A stretch of DNA of 64,000 nt, taken from contig CP018628.1 of NCBI GenBank assembly GCA_002271215.1, forward strand, positions 3,410,001 to 3,474,000, read 5' to 3'. The stretch comes from Lelliottia jeotgali. Its GTDB lineage: Bacteria > Pseudomonadota > Gammaproteobacteria > Enterobacterales > Enterobacteriaceae. A program made the position numbers and the translations under genes. Under the pieces are notes generated by a model. That model saw nothing but the letters and a program-made list of their open reading frames with translations, had not been told where the DNA came from and did not search any database. Positions 28,722 through 36,296 of the stretch are shown piece by piece; the first letter of the stretch is position 1, and every line of letters begins with the position of its first letter.

Positions 28722-30371
28722 ATGCTGAAACACCCTTCCCAAAAATACGCACCCTTTACGCCTCTCCCCCTGCCCGACCGTCGCTGGCCGGATCAACGTA
28801 TCACCCAGGCTCCACGCTGGCTTTCCACCGATCTGCGCGATGGCAATCAGGCGCTGGCTGAACCGATGGACAGTGCGCGCAAATTGCAGTTCTGGGATTT
28901 ACTCCTCGGCTGTGGTTTTAAAGAGATTGAAGTCGCCTTCCCGTCTGCCTCGCAGACCGATTTCAATTTTGTTCGCCAGCTCATTGAAGAGAATCGCATT
29001 CCTGATGACGTCACTATTCAGGTGCTGACTCAGGCGCGGGAAGATTTAATCCTGCGTACTTTTGAGTCATTGCGCGGGGCAAAACAGGCAACCGTTCATC
29101 TCTACAACGCCACCGCGCCGCTGTTCAGACGCCTGGTGTTTGGCATGGATAAAGCCCAAATTATCGAGCTGGCCGTTCGTTCAACGCGCCAAATACGCAG
29201 GCTGTGCGAGGAAAATCCTGATACACGCTGGCAATACGAATACTCCCCGGAAACCTTCTGTTTTACCGAAGCGGAATTTGCCCTTGAGATTTGCGAAGCG
29301 GTCGCTGACATCTGGCAGCCGTGCGCGGAAAGGCCGATGATCCTTAACTTGCCTGCCACCGTTGAAGTCAGCACGCCAAACGTCTACGCCGATCAAATTG
29401 AGTATTTTTGCCGCCACTTTAGTCGCCGTCGTGACGTCTGCATTAGCGTTCACCCGCACAACGATCGCGGCACCGGTGTGGCCAGTGCAGAACTGGCGGT
29501 GATGGCAGGTGCAGACCGCGTGGAAGGTTGCCTGTTCGGTAACGGTGAGCGCACCGGGAATGTCTGTCTGGTGACGCTGGCAATGAATTTGTACAGCCAG
29601 GGCGTGAGTCCTGATCTGGATTTCAGCAACATGACGCAGGCTGTCGAAGTGGTGGAGAGCTGCAATCAGCTGCCCGTTCATCCCCGCCACCCGTGGGCAG
29701 GACGTCTGGCGTATACCGCTTTTTCTGGATCTCATCAGGATGCCATTAAGAAAGGCTTTGATACGCGTAAACCAGATGAACGCTGGGAGATGCCCTATCT
29801 GCCCGTCGATCCGCAGGATATCGGCTGTTCCTACGAAGCGGTTATCCGGGTAAACAGCCAGTCGGGAAAAAGTGGCAGCGCATGGATTATCGAGCAAAAC
29901 CACGGACTCAAACTCCCCCGCGCCTTGCAGCAGGATTTTAGCCAGCACGTGCAGCAGGAGACCGATAGTCACGGCAAAGAGATGACGCAAAATGCCCTTT
30001 GGCAGCTTTTTCGGGCGCGTTACAGCCTGGTGGCGACACCGCGTTTTGCGCTGCAAAGCTACCGAAGCGAAAGTCAGCAGGACGGACAATTACGCTTAAC
30101 GGCCATTGTCGCCGTCGATGGCGGTACGCGCCAGCTTGTGGGTCAGGGGAATGGTCTGTTATCGGCAGCCGCCAACGGAATGAGTCGCTGGGTAAGCACG
30201 CCGTTTGTGATTAAGGATTATCATGAACATTCGCTCGGAGAGCGCAGCGATAGCCGGTCAGTGGCGTACATTCGCTGTCTGTTCCCGGACGGCAGCAGCC
30301 GCTGGGGAGTCGGCATTGATAACGACGTGGCGCGCGCCTCGCTTCAGGCACTGCTGAACGCAGTCGGCTAG
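28722..30371 (+). CDS. 2-isopropylmalate synthase-like protein (type 2, LeuA2)
   Basis: The 549-residue protein is an HMGL-like TIM barrel. WLSTDLRDGNQALAEPMD holds the metal Asp and catalytic Arg. ISVHPHNDRGTGVASAEL holds the metal His pair, and GNGERTGNVCLVTLAMN is the substrate/metal Asn region. The C-terminal third resembles the LeuA regulatory dimer domain. Length and motifs fit the LeuA2 class of fungi and Actinobacteria rather than the standard enterobacterial LeuA. AGGAG lies at 28711-28715 before the ATG at 28722. It faces an AraC gene with a 4-base overlap of stops. Whether it makes isopropylmalate or acts on another 2-oxo acid is unknown. Confidence 0.8.
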   Translation: MLKHPSQKYAPFTPLPLPDRRWPDQRITQAPRWLSTDLRDGNQALAEPMDSARKLQFWDLLLGCGFKEIEVAFPSASQTDFNFVRQLIEENRIPDDVTIQVLTQAREDLILRTFESLRGAKQATVHLYNATAPLFRRLVFGMDKAQIIELAVRSTRQIRRLCEENPDTRWQYEYSPETFCFTEAEFALEICEAVADIWQPCAERPMILNLPATVEVSTPNVYADQIEYFCRHFSRRRDVCISVHPHNDRGTGVASAELAVMAGADRVEGCLFGNGERTGNVCLVTLAMNLYSQGVSPDLDFSNMTQAVEVVESCNQLPVHPRHPWAGRLAYTAFSGSHQDAIKKGFDTRKPDERWEMPYLPVDPQDIGCSYEAVIRVNSQSGKSGSAWIIEQNHGLKLPRALQQDFSQHVQQETDSHGKEMTQNALWQLFRARYSLVATPRFALQSYRSESQQDGQLRLTAIVAVDGGTRQLVGQGNGLLSAAANGMSRWVSTPFVIKDYHEHSLGERSDSRSVAYIRCLFPDGSSRWGVGIDNDVARASLQALLNAVG

Positions 30372-31132
30372 TAATCTTTGAAATAGTCGCTGGGTGAAAC
30401 GCCCATCACCCGGCGAAACATTGCGCTAAAAGCGCTGTGGCTGCCGTATCCCAGATCGAGAGCCACACGCAGTACCGGCTGGTCCTGCGCCAGACGAATC
30501 AGCGCCTCCAGCAAACGCGCCCGTCGCGTCCATTCCCCGTAGCTCAGCCCGGTTTGCTGCTGAAAGTGGCGGTTAAGAGTGCGTTCACTCATGCTGGTAA
30601 GGCTGGCGGCTTCTGCGCTGCTCCAGTGATGTTCCGGAGCGCTGCGGATTTGCTGACACAATTTGCGCAGTACGTCCGTATCCGGTTCAGGCAAACAGAA
30701 CGGCAGCACCGGCATGGCGCGGATTTCATCAAGGATCAGTTCATAGATCCGCTCATCGCGACTGCCGGGAGCATAAGATTCAGGAAGATCGAGTGCGCTG
30801 ACGATCAGCTCGCGCAATAAGGATGAGACCTGCACAATCTGGCACGACGCAGGGAGATCGGCGCGCGCCAGAGGATCGATAAACAGCGTTCGCGCTGCCA
30901 CCTTCCCGGTAATGCGTATCGCGTGCTGCGTCCCGGCGGGCAGCCATACGCCGCGTCCAGGCGGAACCACCCAGCATCCAGCCGCCGTATCAACGCGCAC
31001 CACGCCGCTCAGGCTGTGCAACAGCTGGGCACAGTCGTGCTGGTGCCACGGCTCGCTATCGCCATTTTTATAATCATGGGCGAAGGGAACTAGGGGGCGA
31101 TGGGCAAAGGAGAAGGTTAACGTTGTGGTCAT
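30368..31132 (-). CDS. AraC-family transcriptional regulator
   Basis: The 254-residue regulator has an N-terminal cupin (H-QHD-C-QLLHSLSGVVRV, PPGRGVWLPAGTQHAI) and a C-terminal AraC double HTH (SSAEAASLTSMSERTLNRHF, and LDLGYGSHSAFSAMFRRVMG near the end). The architecture resembles the YkgA/NimR group. It is convergent with the LeuA2-like gene and has only a REP element between it and luxS. It may control its neighbour or a distant transporter. Confidence 0.88.
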   Translation of the reverse strand: MTTTLTFSFAHRPLVPFAHDYKNGDSEPWHQHDCAQLLHSLSGVVRVDTAAGCWVVPPGRGVWLPAGTQHAIRITGKVAARTLFIDPLARADLPASCQIVQVSSLLRELIVSALDLPESYAPGSRDERIYELILDEIRAMPVLPFCLPEPDTDVLRKLCQQIRSAPEHHWSSAEAASLTSMSERTLNRHFQQQTGLSYGEWTRRARLLEALIRLAQDQPVLRVALDLGYGSHSAFSAMFRRVMGVSPSDYFKDY

Positions 31133-31170
31133 TGTGTTTCGCCGAATGGCGGGTTCGGGGCGGTGATTGT

Positions 31171-31246
31171 GCCGGGTGGCGTCTGCGCCTTACCCGGCCT
31201 ACGCTTCGAGCCGTTGTAGGCCCGGTATGCGCAGCGCCACCGGGCT
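31171..31246. repeat. BIME (two REP units) between the AraC gene and luxS
   Basis: GCCGGGTGGCGTCTGCGCCT...ACCCGGCCTAC is followed after a short gap by GTAGGCCCGGTATGCGCAGC...CACCGGGC in the opposite orientation. The pair lies after the luxS stop codon. Confidence 0.85.
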
Positions 31247-31261
31247 TCCACTGACATCATG

Positions 31262-31777
31262 CTAGATGTGCAGTTCCTGCAGGGTTTCTTTCGGCAGGGC
31301 CAGCTCTTCATTGCTGTTCACGCGGACATCACGTTCAATAATGTGACGCGCGATTTCCTGCGCTTCTTCCAGAGAGTGCATCTGATACGTGCCGCACTGG
31401 TAGACGTTCAGCTCAGGGATCTGGTTCTGCTCTTTCACTTTCAGCACGTCGGCCATTGCCGCTTTCCAGGCATCCGCCACGCGCGTTTCATCTGGCTGAC
31501 CAATCAGGCTCATGTAGAAACCGGTACGGCAGCCCATCGGGGAGATATCGATGATTTCCACGCCGTTACCGTTCAGGTGATCGCGCATGAAACCGGCGAA
31601 CAGGTGCTCCAGGGTGTGAATACCTTTTTCCGGCATCACTTCTTTGTTCGGCACGCAGAAACGCAGGTCGAATACGGTGATTGTGTCGCCGTGCGGGGTA
31701 TGCATGGTCTTCGCAACACGGACAGCAGGTGCTTCCATACGGGTGTGGTCGACTGTGAAGCTATCTAATAACGGCAT
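31262..31777 (-). CDS. luxS: S-ribosylhomocysteine lyase LuxS
   Basis: The 171-residue enzyme splits S-ribosylhomocysteine to homocysteine and the AI-2 precursor DPD in the activated methyl cycle. Metal ligands H54 and H58 are seen in [12 protein letters not shown], with C128 in YQCGTYQMH. The active-site Cys lies in [10 protein letters not shown]. Length equals E. coli. In E. coli luxS lies next to gshA with the sRNA gene micA between, as here. Confidence 0.96.
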   Translation of the reverse strand: MPLLDSFTVDHTRMEAPAVRVAKTMHTPHGDTITVFDLRFCVPNKEVMPEKGIHTLEHLFAGFMRDHLNGNGVEIIDISPMGCRTGFYMSLIGQPDETRVADAWKAAMADVLKVKEQNQIPELNVYQCGTYQMHSLEEAQEIARHIIERDVRVNSNEELALPKETLQELHI

Positions 31778-31813
31778 ACGTCACCTCCGATAGTGATTAT
31801 TTTTAAAATAAAA

Positions 31814-31841
31814 TGAACTCTTTGTTTCCCTGCGCGTCTGA
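31814..31841 (+). promoter_or_regulatory. Sigma-E type promoter of micA
   Basis: TGAACTC (31814-31820) and TCTGA (31837-31841), separated by 16 bases and ending 6 bases before the RNA start, match the sigma-E consensus GGAACTT / TCTRA. This is the envelope-stress control known for MicA. Confidence 0.75.
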
Positions 31842-31847
31842 GTATAT

Positions 31848-31921
31848 GAAAGACGCGCATTTGTTATCATCATCCCTGATTTCAGAGATGTATATTTTGG
31901 CCACAGCGATGTGGCCTTTTT
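31848..31921 (+). ncRNA. micA: MicA small regulatory RNA
   Basis: GAAAGACGCGCATTTGTTAT, then CATCATCCCTGA and a terminator GGCCACAGCGATGTGGCC with a T-run, match E. coli MicA nearly base for base in the 5' seed. The loop of the terminator and a few internal bases differ. MicA is an Hfq-dependent sRNA that represses ompA and other envelope mRNAs. It lies between the divergent-side luxS and the convergent gshA stop. Confidence 0.9.
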
Positions 31922-31929
31922 CTTTTCTG

Positions 31930-33474
31930 TCAGGCGTTCTTCGCCAGAAACTCATCAAACGACTCGGTATCCGCAGCTTCCACTTCACGCTGACGCACTA
32001 CCGATGCCTCGCGCTCTGCCACGAAATCCTCTTCGCTTAAAACCTCCAGCGGCTCCTGCGACAGCATGTCGCGATACTGCGCGGCAAGCGAACGGCCGGT
32101 TCCACCGATACCTTGATCAATCATAGAACGCAGAATGCGCGCTGAGAACGTCAGTTCTGGGTTATCAAACGATTCGACCAGCTGATCGCACACCTTCTGA
32201 TATTCCTCGCCGCCGTACACGCTGTCCATTGTCTGCGCCACACGTTTGAGATCGCGGAACAGATCTTTGCCGACTTTCGCCAGCGGAAACTGCGCCGTTT
32301 CGCAACCAATACCCAGCGTCAGGCCAGGCTTGCGCCCTTCCAGAATCACACGATTCCAGTTGGTGCGCGTACAGAGCAGTTCGTCAGAACTCATCTCAGG
32401 CGCATCCGCCAGCACACACCAGACCATAAACAAGTCCAGGAAACGCACCTGCTGCTCGTCGACGCCGATTGGCGAGAACGGGTTGATATCCAGCGAACGC
32501 ACTTCAATGTACTCAATGCCGCCGCGCTCCAGCGCATCTGACGGCGCTTCACCGCTGCGCGTCACGCGTTTAGGGCGGATTGGCGCGTACAGCTCGTTTT
32601 CAATCTGCAACACGTTACTGTTGATCTGCAGGCGCTTACCGTCTTTTTCGAGGCCGATTTTCTCGTACTCTTCTGACGGCGTTTTGATCGCTCGCTTCAA
32701 GCCTGCCACATATTCGTGCAATTCGTTAAACGTAATTCCGAGATTGCTTTGCGACTTATTGGTATAACCGAGATCGCTCAGGCGCAGAGAGGTGGCATAC
32801 GGCAGGTAATACATGCCGCAATCGGTCTTCTCAAACGGCAGCGTGGTCGGTTTGCCCTGCAGGAACGAGGAGCAAATCGCAGGCGAAGCACCAAACAGGT
32901 ACGGGATCACCCAGCCAAAACGGTAGTAGTTGCGGATCAGACGGAAATACCCCGCCGAGATCGACTCTTTATCCGTTTCGCCGCACTTCGCCTGCCAGAA
33001 CGCCATCGGCAGCGAGAAGTTGTAGTGCACGCCGGAGATGGTCTGCATCAGCGCGCCGTAGCGGTTTTTCAGCCCTTCGCGATAAAGCGTTTTCAGGCGA
33101 CCAATATTCGAGGTGCCGTATTGCGCCAACTCGATATCCTGCCCCTGCTCGATGTAGCAAGGCATGCTCAGCGGCCACATCCGCTCATCGCCCAGCTGGC
33201 GGGCGGTAAAGCGGTGAACGTCGCGCATCAGCTTCAGCATGTGTTCAATATCGCCATCGACGGGCGTAATGAACTCCAGCAACGCTTCGGCGAAATCGGT
33301 TGTGATCCATTTATGTGTCAGCGCAGAGCCTAACGCTTCAGGATGGCCTGTTGTTGCCAGGCTGCCATCTTCGTTTACGCGCAGCGTTTCGCGCTCAAGC
33401 CCACGCTGAATCCCCTTCAGAGCCTGAGGATGTTTTTCCAGCCAGGCCAGCGCCTGTGATACGTCCGGGATCAA
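31930..33474 (-). CDS. gshA: Glutamate-cysteine ligase GshA
   Basis: The 514-residue enzyme joins Glu and Cys in the first glutathione step. [29 protein letters not shown] and [17 protein letters not shown] are conserved in gamma-proteobacterial GshA. The start is taken as TTG at 33474, as in E. coli, with GGGAGGT 5 bases upstream. An ATG at 33513 would add 13 residues not found in relatives. The 3' end is convergent with micA, 8 bases away. Confidence 0.95.
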   Translation of the reverse strand: MIPDVSQALAWLEKHPQALKGIQRGLERETLRVNEDGSLATTGHPEALGSALTHKWITTDFAEALLEFITPVDGDIEHMLKLMRDVHRFTARQLGDERMWPLSMPCYIEQGQDIELAQYGTSNIGRLKTLYREGLKNRYGALMQTISGVHYNFSLPMAFWQAKCGETDKESISAGYFRLIRNYYRFGWVIPYLFGASPAICSSFLQGKPTTLPFEKTDCGMYYLPYATSLRLSDLGYTNKSQSNLGITFNELHEYVAGLKRAIKTPSEEYEKIGLEKDGKRLQINSNVLQIENELYAPIRPKRVTRSGEAPSDALERGGIEYIEVRSLDINPFSPIGVDEQQVRFLDLFMVWCVLADAPEMSSDELLCTRTNWNRVILEGRKPGLTLGIGCETAQFPLAKVGKDLFRDLKRVAQTMDSVYGGEEYQKVCDQLVESFDNPELTFSARILRSMIDQGIGGTGRSLAAQYRDMLSQEPLEVLSEEDFVAEREASVVRQREVEAADTESFDEFLAKNA

Positions 33475-33559
33475 ATTGACCTCCCGCCTGTCAAAATAAG
33501 AGTTATCCAGCATAAATTGTAATGGTTGACGATTGAAGGTCGCTTTTTCATTCCACCAA

Positions 33560-33988
33560 TTAGTGCCACCACGTCATGCCCTGTAGGGTTGCAAGTGCCA
33601 CGAGGACATAGCGCAACGCCTTGCCAAGGCATAAAAAAAAGAGCACCGGCCCCCAGGAGATGCGCATCCATCCCGCCAGCAGACACAGCAAATCGCCTAT
33701 AACAGGCATCCAGCTTAATAAAAGCGTCGCAGCGCCATAGCGTTTAAGCCAGCCCGCTGCTTTTTCCTGCCAGCGTGATGTTTTACGCAGCGGAAAGAAA
33801 CGCCCAAGAATAACGTTAGTCAGCCCTCCAAGGCTATTACCCATTGTTGCTATTACTACCAACAACCAGGGCTGACTGACACCAGACAACAGCATCGCGA
33901 CCAGCACAACTTCCGAATTACCCGGTAAAAGTGTGGCACTTAAAAAACTGCTGGCAAATAAAGACGCAAGTGACAGCAGGTCACTCAC
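33560..33988 (-). CDS. yqaA: DedA-like inner-membrane protein YqaA
   Basis: This 142-residue protein has 3-4 membrane segments and the DedA/SNARE-associated family features: [32 protein letters not shown] and [13 protein letters not shown]. DedA-like proteins affect phospholipid flipping and membrane homeostasis. The specific role is unknown. It overlaps yqaB by 4 bases (ATGA), matching the E. coli yqaAB arrangement. Confidence 0.9.
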   Translation of the reverse strand: MSDLLSLASLFASSFLSATLLPGNSEVVLVAMLLSGVSQPWLLVVIATMGNSLGGLTNVILGRFFPLRKTSRWQEKAAGWLKRYGAATLLLSWMPVIGDLLCLLAGWMRISWGPVLFFLCLGKALRYVLVALATLQGMTWWH

Positions 33989-34551
33989 AGTAGGCGAACA
34001 TCCACAGCGTCCATTCCGGCTGCATGTGCGGCCTGAATGCCGAAATCTGCATCTTCAAAAACGACGCACTTGTTCGCCGGGACGCCCATCAGTTCCGCAC
34101 AAAGCAGAAAGGTGTCCGGAGCCGGTTTATGTTTTTGAACATGATCGGCGGCGACAACCGCAGAGAAATAGTGGCGTAGACCCAAATGATTTAGCAACGC
34201 TTCTGCTACTGCGCTTTCACTACCTGTGCCCACTGACATCGGACGACGACCGTGCCACTCTTTGACCACCTCAATCAGCGGTAAAGGGTTTACGGTGTCT
34301 AACAGCATCGCTTTGACAGCGTCGGTTTTTTCGCGGGCAAGCAAATGGGGATCGAGATCAGCGTGGTTCAGTTCAATCACTGCCTGAGCGATTCGCCAGG
34401 TGGGTGAGCCATTCAGCGCGACCATCGCCTGTAGGTCGAACGTCATACCATAACGCCCAAGAACGTCATTCCAGGCTTTACGATGTGTGGGTTCGGTATC
34501 CAGGATGGTGCCATCCATGTCGAAGATCAGACCGTCATACTGTGCGTACAT
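33985..34551 (-). CDS. yqaB: HAD phosphatase YqaB
   Basis: The 188-residue HAD hydrolase has FDMDGTILDTEP (D10 and D12 nucleophile region), a cap domain, TGSES, the Lys in HVQKHKPAPDTF and VVFEDADFGIQAAHAAG. E. coli YqaB acts on fructose-1-phosphate and 6-phosphogluconate. First gene of the two-gene unit with yqaA. Confidence 0.93.
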   Translation of the reverse strand: MYAQYDGLIFDMDGTILDTEPTHRKAWNDVLGRYGMTFDLQAMVALNGSPTWRIAQAVIELNHADLDPHLLAREKTDAVKAMLLDTVNPLPLIEVVKEWHGRRPMSVGTGSESAVAEALLNHLGLRHYFSAVVAADHVQKHKPAPDTFLLCAELMGVPANKCVVFEDADFGIQAAHAAGMDAVDVRLL

Positions 34552-34676
34552 CGTGCTCTCGCCAAACGATTAACAAGATATTACTTTATCGTAAACGAGG
34601 ATTTTTGTCGCTGATTCTGGTTGTAATACAAGGAGAATGATGGGTAATTGAACTATGGGGGAATACTAAGAAGAAA

Positions 34677-34808
34677 TGGTGCATCCGGGAGGATTACTCG
34701 GCTGCGCCTCGCCCTACGGGCCGTTGCTGAAGCAACGTTATCCTCCCTGGTGCTCGCGATTATCTCGCAGACCTTGAAACAACAGTGTTGCTGTTATCTC
34801 AGAGAAGA
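34677..34808 (-). repeat. RTT-like repeat copy A (tRNA-Arg 3'-end fragment)
   Basis: A 132-base unit begins (in + coordinates) with TGGTGCATCCGGGAGGATT, which is the last 19 bases of tRNA-Arg, then diverges into a hairpin (GGGAGGAT ... ATCCTCCC) and a spacer ending next to a full tRNA gene. The same 132-base unit recurs at 35081-35212 with only a few substitutions. It resembles the repeats after tyrT that carry the 3' end of tRNA-Tyr. Confidence 0.8.
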
Positions 34809-34885
34809 TGGTGCATCCGGGAGGATTCGAACCTCCGACCGCTCGGTTCGTAGCCGAGTACTCTATCCAGCTGAGCTACGGATGC
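34809..34885 (-). tRNA. argQ: tRNA-Arg (anticodon ACG)
   Basis: The 77-base minus-strand cloverleaf starts GCATCCGTAGCTCAGCTGG, carries anticodon ACG (loop in CTCGGCTACGAACCGAG), the TTCGAAT loop and an encoded CCA. ACG is read as ICG after deamination, for CGU, CGC and CGA. It is the copy furthest from tRNA-Ser. Confidence 0.97.
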
Positions 34886-34939
34886 ATCAAGGGGTACTGC
34901 TGATTCAATGTCGCTCAACAAGCCGCAACACTGAGAATA

Positions 34940-35016
34940 TGGTGCATCCGGGAGGATTCGAACCTCCGACCGCTCGGTTCGTAGCCGAGTACTCTATCCA
35001 GCTGAGCTACGGATGC
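34940..35016 (-). tRNA. argZ: tRNA-Arg (anticodon ACG), second copy
   Basis: A 77-base sequence identical to the neighbouring Arg tRNA, with encoded CCA and anticodon ACG. A 54-base spacer separates it from the 34809 copy. The symbol follows the E. coli operon order serV-argV-argY-argZ-argQ. Confidence 0.97.
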
Positions 35017-35080
35017 ATCGGGATTTACTATTTACTGCTTGATACGTCATATCACTTCGAAAGCAATACGAGGTAATAGA

Positions 35081-35212
35081 TGGTGCATCCGGGAGGATTA
35101 CTCGGCTGCGCCTCGCCCTACGGGCCGTTGCTGAATCAACGTTATCCTCCCTGGTGCTCGCGATTATCTCGCAGACCTTGAAACAACAGTATTGCTGTTA
35201 TCTCGGAGAAGA
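35081..35212 (-). repeat. RTT-like repeat copy B (tRNA-Arg 3'-end fragment)
   Basis: The second 132-base unit is nearly identical to 34677-34808 and again begins with the last 19 bases of tRNA-Arg and abuts a full tRNA gene. The distance between units is 404 bases, equal to the distance between the tRNA copies at 34809 and 35213. Confidence 0.8.
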
Positions 35213-35289
35213 TGGTGCATCCGGGAGGATTCGAACCTCCGACCGCTCGGTTCGTAGCCGAGTACTCTATCCAGCTGAGCTACGGATGC
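35213..35289 (-). tRNA. argY: tRNA-Arg (anticodon ACG), third copy
   Basis: A 77-base identical copy with encoded CCA. It directly abuts RTT-like unit B and is separated by 64 bases from the 35354 copy. Confidence 0.97.
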
Positions 35290-35353
35290 ATCAGGGGGTA
35301 CTGCTTTTACCTCTGATTCAATGTCACTCAACAAGCCGCAACACTGAGAATGA

Positions 35354-35430
35354 TGGTGCATCCGGGAGGATTCGAACCTCCGACCGCTCGGTTCGTAGCC
35401 GAGTACTCTATCCAGCTGAGCTACGGATGC
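35354..35430 (-). tRNA. argV: tRNA-Arg (anticodon ACG), fourth copy
   Basis: A 77-base identical copy, 4 bases from the tRNA-Ser gene in the same direction, so one transcript probably carries all five tRNAs. Confidence 0.97.
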
Positions 35431-35434
35431 AAAA

Positions 35435-35527
35435 TGGCGGTGAGGCGGGGATTCGAACCCCGGATGCAGCTTTTGACCGCATACTCCCTTAGCAGGGGAG
35501 CGCCTTCAGCCTCTCGGCCACCTCACC
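35435..35527 (-). tRNA. serV: tRNA-Ser (anticodon GCU)
   Basis: The 93-base tRNA has a long variable arm (minus strand start GGTGAGGTGGCCGAGAGG, anticodon GCT in CTCCCCTGCTAAGGGAG, ending CCGCCA). It reads AGU/AGC. First gene of the tRNA operon, promoter side at 35528-35600. Confidence 0.97.
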
Positions 35528-35869
35528 ACACAACGCCTCTTTCGAGTGCTTCGAGTTACTCGTTAAGAGCTTCTCGTCGCTGCGTGGCGCATATATTACT
35601 TTCTGGGACTTATAAGTCAAACAATTTTCCACAACCTTTTTTCGTTTGCACAAATCACACTCAATTCGCATGTAAAAGCTGCAAAGAGGGTGTTTTATAA
35701 ACGGATTTTGCAGCCATCCGCACAGAAATCCTCAGGGAAAATTGCGGAGTTTGGGCGAGATAAGGTTTAGAGAGTGACAAAAAACAGAAGGAATGAAATC
35801 GAACGGTAACTTTATGCAGGAAGAATAGCGAGAGGGTTGCGTCTCGCCGGGCGGCGAGACGCGATAATA
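35528..35869. promoter_or_regulatory. serV promoter and csrA 3' region
   Basis: This 342-base gap has no gene. The serV-side half is AT-rich and must carry the tRNA promoter on the minus strand. At 35839-35862 GCGTCTCGCC / GGCGAGACGC form a perfect 10-base stem with a GGGC loop, 7 bases past the csrA stop codon, probably the csrA transcript end though without a T-run. Confidence 0.6.
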
Positions 35870-36055
35870 TCAGTAACTGGACTGCTGGGATTTTTCAGCC
35901 TGGATACGCTGGTAGATCTCTTCACGATGGACAGAGACTTCTTTAGGGGCGTTCACACCAATACGTACCTGGTTACCCTTCACCCCTAAAACTGTCACGG
36001 TGACCTCATCCCCAATCATGAGGGTCTCACCAACTCGACGAGTCAGAATCAGCAT
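35870..36055 (-). CDS. csrA: Carbon storage regulator CsrA
   Basis: The 61-residue RNA-binding protein begins [20 protein letters not shown], contains [16 protein letters not shown] (R44 region, RNA contact) and ends with a SQQSSY tail, the same length as E. coli CsrA. It binds GGA motifs in leaders and represses glycogen synthesis and biofilm while activating motility and glycolysis. It stands between alaS and the tRNA operon as in E. coli. Confidence 0.97.
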
Positions 36056-36296
36056 TCTTTGCTCCTTGAAAGATTAAAAGAGTCGGGTCTCTTGTATCCC
36101 GGCATTATCCATCATATAACGCCAAAAAGTAAGCGATGACAAACACGTAATGTGTAAGCAGTCACGGCATCACATTCTGTTAAACGTAAGTTTAGCCGAT
36201 ATACACAAACTCAACCTGACTTTATCGTTAGCGATAGCGTAGTGAAAAGTACGCCATAACGGTGAGGTTATGGCGTCTGTTTACGCTTTGTAATTA

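Noticed and set aside
34648..35076. Proteins translated across the tRNA-Arg cluster (MVHPGGFEPPTARFVAEYS-type)
   Set aside because: This is the well-known false annotation produced by reading tRNA genes as protein. The cluster is tRNA and RTT-like repeats.
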